From Luzula sylvatica (taxonomy: Eukaryota > Streptophyta > Magnoliopsida > Poales > Juncaceae), in NCBI GenBank assembly GCA_946800325.1, contig OX326957.1, forward strand, positions 17,854,591-17,918,590: a stretch of 64,000 bases of DNA, given 5' to 3'. Both the position numbers and the translations under genes were made by a program. The notes below the pieces were generated by a model. That model was given only the letters and a program-made list of their open reading frames with translations. It was not told the origin of the DNA and searched no databases. Below are positions 24,458 through 34,567 of this stretch, piece after piece (the first letter of the stretch is position 1; each line of letters begins with the position of its first letter).

Positions 24458-24902
24458 GCCCACTCATTTTTCCGTCACATCTTCTATATCACCAAGTAAT
24501 AATTTATTAATGATTAATTAACATGATCATTAACAAAATGACATTTCAGTAATAATTAATTAATATCAGTGATTTAAATTGCGGCGCAATGGCGCCGTCA
24601 TGGCGCCGCCATAGCGCAAATCGTAATAAATATTTATAAAATGCAATACCGCAACTTACTAAATACCGTCGTAATATTGCCCCAATATCGCACAATATCG
24701 GTGATCATATGTAAATTACAGTCCAAACGAAATGGACCGCTATATCGCAATTTAAAACATTGATTAATATTGATTAAAAATAATTAATGAATATGTACTT
24801 TAATTACGTACTAATTAATTATTAATGTAATGTATTTTTGTTAATTAATTGAGTGGTTAACAATTAATGAATGGGGGAGGGTGTGATGGGAAAAATGTGG
24901 GG
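24458..24902. mobile_element. MITE of the TPS1-intron family, split by a hAT MITE
   Basis: The ends are GTGCCCACTCATTTTTCCGTC on the left and, inverted, GTGCCCCACATTTTTCCCATC on the right. The interior shares ATTAATTA-rich sequence and TCTATATCACCAA with the element at 8294-8540. The hAT MITE at 24567-24762 sits inside it, which gives the order of insertion. Confidence 0.6.
24567..24762. mobile_element. hAT MITE, family C, copy 1 (196 bp)
   Basis: The ends are CAGTGATTTAAATTGCGGCG and, inverted, CAATGTTTTAAATTGCGATA. An exact 8-bp duplication ATTAATAT flanks it (24559-24566 and 24763-24770). One end is rich in GGCGC. Copy 2 at 29979-30173 is in the opposite orientation. Confidence 0.85.
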
Positions 24903-24987
24903 CACACTAAATGACATCTTCATCTTCTTCTTTTTCTTTTTTGCGCATTACGGGGACTTGCAGTGACGAAGAATTATGTCGTGACAT

Positions 24988-25730
24988 TAGGGATGTCAAT
25001 GGGTTGGGTAATACCCGTGCCCGACGGGTATCCGACCCGGACGGGTCGGGTAATACCCGATTAAGCCTACCCGCGGGTCGGGTATTACCCGATTAAAAAA
25101 TACCCGGCTCGGGTCGGGTAGGGTATGGGTGAGGTCGTACCCGACCCGTGGGTATACCCGAACCGAACCCGATTCTTGATAACTCTCATTATATTAATAT
25201 TTTTATATATTTTATTATTTTTGTTGATTTTTTATTGGTTTTAATCTATGTTTTCTACTGATTATTTATTATACAACTTATTTTTTTATTTGTTTAGTAA
25301 ATAAACTAAAATAAATAATTTCCTAGATTTATGTTTATTTATTTTTGTTTTTACTGTTATTGGGGCACACTAAATTTCTACTAATTTTAGTTTTATTATA
25401 CAATTTCTATTAATTCACGGTCCATAATTTATGTTTAGAAATATTTTGTTGTTTATTTTGTGATTTTGTGATATTATTATGTTATACGAATCTATGATGT
25501 TATTTTAATTTGAAAAAATATATTTTTCGTTCGTATATTTTAATGTTTTTGTATATGTTTAGGTGTGGGTAAAATTTCCCGTGGGTAATCCGAAAACCCG
25601 CGGGTACTAAACGGGGCGGGTAAAATTACCCGTTTAGTTGACGGGTCGGGTACGGGTATTATCCGATTAAGATGGGTAAGGGTATGGGTGAGCCTATACC
25701 CGACCCGAACCCGACCCATTGACATCCCTA
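24988..25730. mobile_element. hAT non-autonomous element, family D (743 bp)
   Basis: The ends TAGGGATGTCAATGGGT are mirrored by ACCCATTGACATCCCTA. The exact 8-bp duplication CGTGACAT flanks the element (24980-24987 and 25731-25738). Subterminal arrays of GGGTCGGGTA/TACCCGACCC occur at both ends and could pair into long hairpins. There is no transposase frame. Confidence 0.88.
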
Positions 25731-26434
25731 CGTGACATTATTAATTGGATAGTTAATTTTAATTCTCTTTGCTAACTTGAAGGGACATTATGTCGTGTGA
25801 CATTATTAAAGGACCTCATACTGTTTTATGTCTCTTTCATATTGTATAGTGTTATAGTTGCAAACTTGCAATGTCACATTCTTTGTGGGGATTATATAAC
25901 GCGCTTCCGGTTCCCAAACATAGTCGATTAATGGTGTGTTATATAAGTTCTATAAATATATCTAATCCACTTGCGAAGGAGTCTTATCTATCCAAGTCTA
26001 TTTTGTTATACTGTCACGTGTCATGTTCTTATTAATGATGTGTATTTGGAGTGTATTAGTCAATTCTTTTGATATAAGCAATATGTACATTAAAACATTC
26101 AGACTAACTATATCTAATAATGTCGTGAAAATTTGACTACTTATTTTGCCTCAATATTTACACATTACCATAAAAATAATTTGGACTGATGATAATAAGA
26201 TTTGGTATCACGTTAATATATGAAAATATTATTTTACAGTTTGTTGATATATAGCTGATATAAACTTCAGTTGTTTGCCATGATGAACGGGTACGAATAA
26301 AGATATCGTATCCGATATGATACGGATACGGCGATACATTAATTTTCAAAAATCATGTTTACAAATACGACTATATAATTATTATTTTAATATATTTGAA
26401 TTATTTATAAGTAAAAATTAATAAATTAATTAAG

Positions 26435-28197
26435 AAAAAAGCTCACTTTTGCCTCCTGAAGTGTTCCAAAAAGTGCAACTTGCTCCCCAAACTCTAATTT
26501 TGTTCATTTTGCCCCCCGAACTCTCATTTTTGCTCACTTTTGCCCCCTCCATCAGTTAACTGCACAGTCAGCAGTTAACTGATGACGTGGCTGTGATGAC
26601 TTGGCAATTTTTGATGATTGTACTGCTGACGTGGCAAAATTTATATTATAAAATTACATATCCAATAACTAACAAATAAATCCAATAACCCATCAAAGAA
26701 AATCCATTAACCCATTAATCCAATAACCAAATAAACCCATTTGAACCCTCTCTCTCTCACCAGGACCCTCTTCACGCCATTAAACCGAGCTTCTCACTCG
26801 CCCCCTCTCTCACTCGCCCCCTGAACCGTCGCCAAGCTCTCTCCTCTCCGTCGCCATTAAACCGTCGCCAAGTTCTCTCCTCTCCGTCGCCAAGCTCTCT
26901 CCTCTCCATCGCCGGTTAGTTCCTCTTTTTTTTCTTTCTCTTTCTCTCTCTTTCTCTCTCTTTCTCGAAAATTTCTGAAATTACTTGTTTTTTCCTCTCT
27001 ATTTAGTTGGTCTCTTTCTTAATTTTAGTTGGATTCATCTCTCTTTCTCGCCATTGTTCTCCTTTTTTTTTTCTGAAATTAGGGTTTTTAATGGAATTTT
27101 AGGTTAATTTCAGGGTTTTGCGTGGAATTAGGGTTTTCTGAAATTAGGGTTTTGAGTCGAATTTTAGGGTTAATTTTCAGCAAATTAGGGTATCTTCACC
27201 CAAAAAACAGCAATTTTCAGCAAAAAAACAGCAAATTAGGGTTAATTTCAGCAAAAAAAAAGCAAATTAGGGTCAATTTCAGCCAAAAAACAGCAAATTA
27301 GGGTCAATTTCAGCAAAAAAAACAGCAAATTAGCATATTTATTTGTCCAATTTCACCAAATTAGGGTTTTTTTTTGTCCAATTTCAGCTTGGTTCGAGTA
27401 TACGAATAGAAACGTCGATTCGAAAGTTCAACAAAAAGGCGAAAAAGGCGAAGAAGCTCATTCAAGATATTTAATGCTTGTTATTATATTGATTTTCATG
27501 GTTTTGTTTATGAAATTTGTAATGCTTTAGTAATGACTTTTTTTTATCGCAAATTTGTAATGATTATCGTGACTATTTTTATCGCAAATTTTTAATGTTC
27601 GTTAATGGGGTGTGTGGGGGAGGGGGACGGGACGGGCCTGGGGTGTGGACCGGGGGGGGCTGGGGCGTGGGGGGCAGGGCCGGGCGGGGGGGGGGGGGGG
27701 GGGAGCGGGGGGGCAGGGCCTGGGGGCTGTGTGTGTGTGTGGTGGGGGGGGGGGGACAGGCCAGGGGCGTGGGGGGGCAGGGCCTGGGGCGTGTGTGTGT
27801 GTGTGTGTGGGGGCGGGGGGGGGGGGGGGGGGGGGGGGGGGGCTGGCACCAGGGGCGTGGGGGGGGCAGGGCAAGGGGCGTGGGGCGTGGGGCTTTATTT
27901 TTTTTTTAATTTGTAAATTTGTTATAGCAAATTTGTTTTCGTAAATTATCCATACTACATAAATTTATCCAAATTATCCAAACTACATAAATTTATCCAA
28001 AATACATAAATTGTCCAAAAATTTATCCAAGTCATCACAGCCACGTCATCAGTTAACTGCTGACTGTGCAGTTAACTGATGGAGGGGGCAAAAGTGAGCA
28101 AAAATGAGAGTTCGGGAGGCAAAATGAACAAAATTAGAGTTTGGGGGGCAAGTTGCACTTTTTGAAACACTTCAGGGGGCAAAAGTAAGCTTTTTTC
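26435..28197. mobile_element. Mutator-like non-autonomous element with about 175-bp TIRs
   Basis: Terminal inverted repeats of about 175-180 bp run inward from GAAAAAAGCTCACTTTTGCC on the left and GAAAAAAGCTTACTTTTGCC on the inverted right, with few mismatches. The 9-bp duplication ATTAATTAA is exact (26426-26434 and 28198-28206). Long TIRs plus a 9-bp duplication are diagnostic of Mutator-like elements. Inside are a CT-rich, gene-leader-like stretch (26745-26950), AATTAGGGT/CAGCAAAT repeats (27060-27380) and a G-rich block (27604-27893). There is no transposase. It could be a Pack-MULE carrying host sequence, but no captured gene was recognised. Confidence 0.85.
27604..27893 (+). repeat. G-rich, G-quadruplex-prone tract
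   Basis: The plus strand of this 290-bp block is nearly devoid of A and C outside GGGGCGTGGG and GGGCAGGGCC words. It contains G-runs of up to about 28 and two GTGTGTGT stretches. All six-frame products are Gly- or Pro-rich artefacts. Run lengths may be misassembled. Confidence 0.85.
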
Positions 28198-28688
28198 ATT
28201 AATTAAATATCGTGACAATAAATAAAATCAACCTAACAATACAAATATCATAAAAATATCTTAAATTTATTCTGGAAGTATCCTACAACTAATTTAGAAG
28301 TATCATATATAATTTATTTAAAAATATTATAGGTCAAAATATATAATGGTCCGAATTATTTTAAAAGAAGTATATCTCAGCCGTATCATAAAAGTATCTC
28401 AGTCGTATCCAACAAAAATAAATATAAAAATAATCAGATACGCCACATGACGTGTCCGATACGTATCCGAGCCGTCTCGCACTTGTATCCGTATCGAATA
28501 GCCCTATCCTCAAGATACTTCTGCATTTTTGAAGTATCCGCGTAATATAGGTTGCTTGCCTTAAGCGATAGATACCAGTTTGATATATTACAAAATACAT
28601 ATGCGCATACAAATGCCTTGTCCATATGACTAGTTCTCCAAATAAAAGAAATTGGCGGACTCAATAAGCTAAATAAGTTAGGTTCCGT

Positions 28689-28972
28689 CAGGGGCGGATC
28701 CAAGACCAATATATAGGGGGGGAGGCGAATTTTATAGGGGGGCCGGATTTTTTTTTTTTTTTGAAATATGTAGCCTGAGGGTTTCGAATTCAAGACCTCA
28801 CTCCTCCTAAGCACACATTTTACCACTACACTACTCTAGTCTTTGTGAAATATAGACAAATTTATTATAATTATTACTTCTGAAATCAGCGAAATCACCT
28901 TCTTTCTTCTCTATTCTTTTTGTTTTCGATTTCATGGGGGGGCCTCCCGCTCGCCCCCTGGATCCGCCACTG
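28689..28972. mobile_element. hAT MITE, family E (284 bp)
   Basis: The ends are CAGGGGCGGATCCAAGA and, inverted, CAGTGGCGGATCCAGGG. The exact 8-bp duplication GGTTCCGT flanks it (28681-28688 and 28973-28980). It contains a 15-T run and a GGGTTTCGAATTCAAGACC stretch but no gene. Confidence 0.88.
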
Positions 28973-29254
28973 GGTTCCGTAATCAATTACAAGCGTAGTT
29001 TCTGCATGACATTTAAAAATAAAAAGTGCATATACCATTTACAAAAGTTTGTAGTAATCATATTTTGGAAATTGGAGATATTGCATTATATTAGAAAATC
29101 ATGATATTATTTACTCGCATATATCTAGTTATAATTATAATTATATCGATATTATAATTTCCTTCCTTTCTAATTCTTAACTACATTTCATATTTTTAAT
29201 CCATAAGTTATCCTGTTATTACCTTAATAACAATGATCACTGTATCAATATATT

Positions 29255-29445
29255 CATGGGTATCCATTGTCCATTGTCTCGATGTAACTAGTATGCACCA
29301 TCACGTTGAGACTCGAGTCTCGAAACCCTCGATCGACCTGGCATTACTCTGAATATTACGGGGATATATCCTTGTCCATAGCCTTGGTGCAACTAGCATG
29401 CACCACCATGTTGAGACTCTCGAAATCCTCGATCGACCTGGAATT
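29255..29445. repeat. Two diverged direct repeats, about 70 bp
   Basis: The phrase running from GTCCATTG through TGCACCATCACGTTGAGACTC to CTCGATCGACCTGG occurs twice, about 115 bp apart. No gene is recognisable. The flanks (28981-29254 and 29446-29920) are plain AT-rich DNA in which I see nothing. Confidence 0.6.
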
Positions 29446-29916
29446 AAACGAAACTTGCAAGGATACCAAATGAAACCAAATATAAATCAAAACAACTAAC
29501 ATGCATCTCAACACATAAAACCTGATTTATTCTTTAATATTTTTATAATTAATATTATTTAATATGATAATTCGATTTGCTTTTAACAAATTTGTGATTA
29601 ATAAATTTTCCAAATAATAAACATTGATATGTATATATTTTTTCCTTCTACAATTATATGCTACAATAAATAATAATTCACAAATAACTCCAATCTAGAG
29701 AGTACGGCTCAATTTTCAAAACAAATCCAAAAAAAACAAATTTTTATAACATATCCAATAATCAGAACTTAAAAAAGAAACAACTTATATTTGTATATGA
29801 TATGTCAATAAGTTCGTATCCCAGTTAGTTGAGTATGAAACAAAAAAAATCATATATTGTGAAAAATTGTGGATTTAATTCTCATTAACATCAATGGATA
29901 AAAAATATATGAGTCT

Positions 29917-29920
<4 letters not shown>

Positions 29921-29978
<58 letters not shown>
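29921..29978. repeat. (AT)n microsatellite
   Basis: A perfect AT repeat of about 29 units, continuing on the far side of the family C hAT MITE (30174-30195). Confidence 0.95.
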
Positions 29979-29980
<2 letters not shown>

Positions 29981-30173
29981 ATGTTTTAAATTGCGATATA
30001 GCGGTTCATTGCGTTTGAACAATAATTTACACATGATCACCGATATTGCATCATATTGCGCCATATTGCGGCGATATTGCGGCGCTATATAGCAGGTTGC
30101 GGTGTTGCGTTTTGTGAATATTTATTGCGATTTGCGCTATTGCGGCGCAATTGCGCCGCAATTTAAATCATTG
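29979..30173. mobile_element. hAT MITE, family C, copy 2 (195 bp)
   Basis: The ends CAATGTTTTAAATTGCGATA and, inverted, CAATGATTTAAATTGCGGCG match 24567-24762 in reverse orientation. It sits in an AT repeat, so the 8-bp duplication (ATATATAT) is consistent but not informative. Confidence 0.8.
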
Positions 30174-30196
30174 ATATATATATATATATATATATG

Positions 30197-30419
30197 ATGG
30201 CTAAGATATTAAATTAAGTATCATGAGTTTGATACTTAAAATTTTTGGACCATTATATTTGGTTTGAGATTTATACATTTAATGATTAGCATAAACTGTT
30301 ATGACAATTATTAATGATGAGTATATATATCATTAAAAAACAAAAATCTCAAAACAAATTCCATGACCAAAAATTTCTAAGTATCGAATCCATGATACTT
30401 AATTGATTATCTTAGCCAT
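30197..30419. mobile_element. MITE with about 50-bp TIRs (223 bp)
   Basis: The inverted ends share ATGGCTAAGATAATxAATTAAGTATCATG and continue, with few mismatches, to TTTTTGG. No clear target duplication was found in the AT-rich flanks, so the superfamily is not assigned. Confidence 0.7.
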
Positions 30420-30794
30420 AGTAATGTATTCAATCATTGTCAAAATACAAAAAATACCACATATATATGGTAACTTTAACGATTGTAATGTATTCAATCA
30501 AATACAAAAATACCGCATACACCTTTATCAAGCAAACGATACCCCAAACCACACAATCATTGTCAAAATTAATTGATAGTCTCACACACCAAAAAAAACA
30601 TATGATAAGGATTTAATGAAAATACCAGAAATTTAATCTTCCATATCATTTGCCTCTTTTTTTCCTTCTTGGTTCTTCTTTTCTTTCTTTTCTTATTTCC
30701 TGGATATCTCCGCGGGCCGAAGAGGACTGCGAGGCATTGGTTTTCTTTTTATAAGGTTTTCTAATACTCAAGACCCATTTCCTTTTTATAATTA

Positions 30795-30823
30795 CTAGCA
30801 TTGTACCCGCGCAATTGCGCGGG
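30795..30823 (-). mobile_element. Helitron 3' terminus (minus strand)
   Basis: A perfect 18-bp palindrome CCCGCGCAATTGCGCGGG (30806-30823) is followed on the minus strand by TACAATG and CTAG, then T. This fits the Helitron 3' rule (hairpin, short gap, CTRR before T). The body would extend rightwards. Confidence 0.65.
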
Positions 30824-31364
30824 ACTGATTTTTTTTTTCCAGAATTTTTTGGTTCTCGAAGTTGTATATGTGTTGTGTCGTTAGTAATTTGGTCGTCAAC
30901 ACTCAAAAAACGCATTATATATTCATAAAATATTGGGCCCGTTTGCATTCTTTCTTTCTTTTTTCCTTTTTTCCGTGCATAAATGAAATTTAACAAAACA
31001 AATGCTTTGATATTTTTACATGTCTGGATTAACTTTTTTTTTGCTACAATGTACCATTCGATCCAACTAAGAATCGCACATTCTTTTCAAGAGCACAACC
31101 AATAATGTCAAACACTTTTGAAAAAATGTGTTTAATTTACTCCAGACGACCATATATCTGTCATTGCACCATCATAGCCTCTATCCCCAAGTACCTATAA
31201 TTTATAAAAAAATATTGATTAATATTAAAAAATATACTTAATTAATATTAAAAAGTATACTTAATTAATGTAAAATAAAATACACGGTTCATGATTTCTT
31301 TTTAAATATTTACCTCGGGAGCCACGTAATTAGGAGTTACGCAATTTGTATGGAGCAACCCATC

Positions 31365-31589
31365 CAGGGCCGGCCCAAGGGTTTAACAAGCCCGAAGCCA
31401 AATTATTAGGTTAACCCAAAATATTTTATAATGGACCCTAAAATTCTTTATTATATTATGTAATTTATTAAAATGGACCCCAATTTTTTTATAATGGACC
31501 CCAAAATTTATAAATTATACTACGTATTTTTTTTTTGTATTCGGACCCGAAACGGTGGCTTCAAAAGTTACATTGATGGGCCGGCCCTG
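31365..31589. mobile_element. hAT MITE, family F (225 bp)
   Basis: The ends are CAGGGCCGGCCCAAGGG and, inverted, CAGGGCCGGCCCATCAA. The exact 8-bp duplication AACCCATC flanks it (31357-31364 and 31590-31597). Confidence 0.88.
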
Positions 31590-31830
31590 AACCCATCACC
31601 CTATACACATATAATTAAATTAAATATTATCGATTGTAACTTAACGGATCTTTGTTCAATTGACAATTCAATATTCGCAGAAATCCAATAAAAACATATC
31701 ATTGAGAGTACAACACAGACAATTTAATACTATATATGATTTAACATATAATTTTCCTTCTAAGAACAACTTAATTTGACATGAATCGAAATTAGGGCCA
31801 TCATGCTATATATGGACATGTTTTGCACTA

Positions 31831-32396
31831 CCGGCCATGAGCTGGCACCTTTGCACAGTCTAAGTCGGTACCGAAGTCACAGCCCCACCTGGTCCGCTTA
31901 TCGACACACTAAGGTATCTGCATTGGGGCCCCTACTCGACCTGCGAAAACATCACCAAAATATTTCTTAAATGCCTCTGATAATGTAATAATGTCACATA
32001 TACCCCCTGCAAATAAATGATGAAATAATATACTACCATGTGAATTGTAGTCCCTATGGTGGAGGCTCGGCGACAGATATTGATCGGCAGCCATTACTAT
32101 CTGTCCTAGGCAGTCATGACTGGAGAGACATTAGCACTGACCCCAATTATGCTTGAGGCAGTGCCACCTGGCGCTCCCACAGTAGTCAGTGCTAGCCCGT
32201 TGTTTCCTGTGATTTTTATGAATACCAGCTTGTACTTGTCCACGACCTGTGCAACAAAAAGTTCGTCATTTATTTATTTATTTGTTGTTTATTCATAAAA
32301 AAAATTCACCTTGTTGGCAAGATCGATAACACGCCCATAATCAGGAAGAAGAGTGGACTCTCCATAGCTCATGTTAATAAGATCACATTTATGCTG
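31831..32396 (-). pseudogene. TPP2: Tripeptidyl peptidase II gene fragment, broken
   Basis: TPP II is a giant cytosolic subtilisin-type exopeptidase that trims tripeptides. On the minus strand, 32393 downwards reads HKCDLINMSYGES and LLPDYGRVIDLANK, then a GT-AG intron (32309-32247), then VVDKYKLVFIKITGNNG, TVGAPGGT and SSIIGVSANVSP. Further down SVSISGPGGAVTSVPT is followed by a stop and LMAG. These match in order the stretch of TPP II around the oxyanion-hole Asn (AGNNGP) and the region before the catalytic Ser. Stops interrupt the frame, and both catalytic Asp/His and the active-site Ser are missing. The intron is kept, so this is a genomic capture and not a retrocopy. It lies between two Helitron ends. 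The TPP II assignment is from remembered family motifs. Confidence 0.75.
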
Positions 32397-32580
32397 AAAG
32401 ATCATAATTTTTCATCTTGAACAAAATTGAAATTAAAATGCGAGCTCAAATGCGAGCTCCTAATTCAGCTCAAATGCTGAAAGATCACATTTATGCTGAA
32501 AGATCATAATTTTTCATCTCAAGAAGAGTGGACTCTCCATAGCTCATGTTAATAAGATCCTAATTCAGCTCACATCCCAG
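32346..32580. repeat. Permuted duplication of a TPP2 exon piece
   Basis: The segment containing GAAGAGTGGACTCTCCATAG and the segment containing TTATGCTGAAAGATCATAAT occur in the order A-B, and then again as B-A, within about 230 bp. This looks like a tandem duplication followed by internal deletion, and involves the same exon sequence as the TPP2 relic. Confidence 0.65.
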
Positions 32581-32887
32581 AAGCCAATTAGAGGTTGGGT
32601 TAAACCAGTTCCAGTTTCCATCGAGCCCAAATGCGAGCTCCTATTTGCAAGAAGAGATCAACTGAGTCCCTTATAAGACTCCATTTAACATTGGGTCCTG
32701 AAATAACGTGTATGGAGTAAATTTGATATTTTGAGATTTCGGAAGGACAAAAAAGAAAATTTAAAATATTAACACATATCAGGATGATAAACCGCGGTGA
32801 TGCCAATGGTATCACTTGAATAAATTGATAAGAAAATCTCCCTCTCCCATTAAAAGTTGGATACTAAGAATATGGTGAGGCCACGTC

Positions 32888-33035
32888 ACCAGTACTGTTC
32901 ACTGCCTGTTACTGTTCACTGTCGGGTACTGTTCACTGTCAGTTACTTCGGGTACTGTTCACTGTCAGTTACTGTTCGCAACTGGTACTGTTCATGTTAC
33001 TGTTTAATTAGGTACTGTTCATATTTTACTGTTTA
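32888..33035. repeat. GTACTGTTCACTGTC minisatellite
   Basis: About eight to ten irregular copies of the word TACTGTTCA(C/T), often extended to GGTACTGTTCACTGTC, occur in 150 bp. It lies inside the presumed Helitron interval and is followed by an A/T-rich (TTTTA)n tract to about 33100. Confidence 0.75.
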
Positions 33036-33459
33036 CTTTTTTTTTATTTTTTTACGTATTTTTATTTTATTTTATTTTTATTTTTATTTTTTTTTTACGT
33101 ATGCCTTGTATTCTAAATAAAATATTTGAATTTTTCTTTTGGAACATATGATATGTTTTGAGGAGGAAAAAAGTTTGTATTTATTGCATAATACTTGTGA
33201 GACTATTTAAGATCAGATTTTTTTTTTTAAATTAACATTTATGAAAATTACTTTTGTTTTGCACTTATAACGTTTTAGATAAAATTATTATTTTATAATC
33301 ATAACAAATTTTGAAAAATCCCAGTGAAACGCGAGAAATATTTCTATTTTCTTATCAAATAATATATCAAATAATATATTCCGCAGCGAAATAATATATC
33401 AAATAATATATAAAATTATTACTTTTGCTTATTATATTATTTCTTATCAAATAATATAT

Positions 33460-33489
33460 CCCGCAGCGAAGCGCGGGCTATTTTCCTAG
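33460..33489 (+). mobile_element. Helitron 3' terminus (plus strand)
   Basis: The hairpin CCCGCAGCGAAGCGCGGG (33460-33477) is followed by CTATTTTC and CTAG, then T. The repeated AATAATATATC words just upstream are part of the same tail. The body extends leftwards, facing the minus-strand Helitron end at 30795. Confidence 0.7.
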
Positions 33490-34084
33490 TCTAATTAAAG
33501 CCCTAAATATTAGATTATATATCTTGAGACCAAAATTGAGTATGTATGTGCACGGGCGGCTCGCGACAATTGGAGTACGCCTCGCATAATGAATCTAAAT
33601 CAAATCATTACAAATATTTATATCTACAAAATTTCAAATAATTTTTTTAATAAAATAGGTGTATGATAAACCAAAAAAGACTTTGCTATTTGTGTAACGA
33701 ACCATTATGGCGAACGAAACTGGCGCAAAGTTGAACATTATTCACCGTATAAGATCCGAGAGGGCCTTCTGTAGACCCGATATCAAATATCTGTATGATA
33801 AACCAAAAATATATGCCAAAAAAACCCCAAAAATTGTTTAATTTGCCGAAGAAAAACCAAAAAGATATGTCGAAGACTCGAAATCATCTATGGATTTGAA
33901 AAAAAAATATTTTTGCAAAATAACAATAATTATTGATTAAAAATTGAAAGGAAGAAAATTTCTTGTACATGAACAATGTACATGCAAAGTAAACCCAGAA
34001 ATCCGCACGTAAACCCGAATCCCATCAAAAACGAATTCTCAAGCTCAAACTACACAATTAATTATTCATATAAATTATTTCCCA

Positions 34085-34350
34085 CAATGTGGGCGGCAAC
34101 TAACTGGGCAATTTGGAAACAACGTAATGCAAGGATATTTGATGGACACATCCTACAACCAAATTCAGTTGCACAAAAAGCATACGAATAAGCCATCAAT
34201 GGATAAGGCGAGGGAAAAATAAAGCGGAAATTATAACAACATAGTACACTCTATGTTTTTATTTTTATTGTTTACAAACTATGTAATCATTTTTCTTTTT
34301 TAATACAAGCCAAGGAATAACCGAAAGGTTTTCCTTTTTCAAAAAAAAAA
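34085..34350 (+). mobile_element. 5'-truncated LINE copy with perfect 17-bp target duplication
   Basis: The insert begins within the C-terminal tail of a LINE ORF2 (TNWAIWKQRNARIFDG), runs through a 3' UTR and ends TTTTTC plus a 10-A tail. The direct repeat ATATAAATTATTTCCCA is exact on both sides (34068-34084 and 34351-34367). The short frame that starts at 33976 is a fusion of flanking DNA and LINE sequence, not a gene. Confidence 0.85.
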
Positions 34351-34567
34351 ATATAAATTATTTCCCAACTTAAATTAGTATACATTAACTTACCAAAACA
34401 GTAGTTGCTTTGCTCTGTACATAACTCAAAATCTGGATTTCTATTAATCAATTATAAGGATTTAGTATCTTAAGTAAAATTAGCACGAAGAATTGATACT
34501 TGAATTCAAATTGATAATATATAATAACTTATACCATTTTGAAATTAAAATTGAAATTGCCGAAATT

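Larger units (their letters stand above)
26279..28551. mobile_element. hAT MITE, family A, copy 2, split by a Mutator element
   Basis: The outer parts (26279-26434 and 28198-28551) align in order with 515-1046, including the CGGATAC-rich ends and the GAAGTATCCGCGTAAyATAG end. The flanks TTGTTTGC and TTGCTTGC differ by one base and fit an aged 8-bp duplication. The centre is occupied by the element at 26435-28197. Confidence 0.75.

Noticed and set aside
27592..27944. Several overlapping Gly-rich and Pro-rich frames on both strands
   Set aside because: They are produced by the G-rich tract in every frame. They have no start context and no domain.
28747..28830. Poly(T) plus GGTTTCGAATTC read as a SINE with a pol III B-box
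   Set aside because: The stretch is internal to a hAT MITE with its own terminal repeats and 8-bp duplication. No A-box or separate target duplication was found.
33976..34191. 71-codon frame as a host gene
   Set aside because: It is a chance fusion of flanking DNA with a truncated LINE whose borders are set by a 17-bp duplication.
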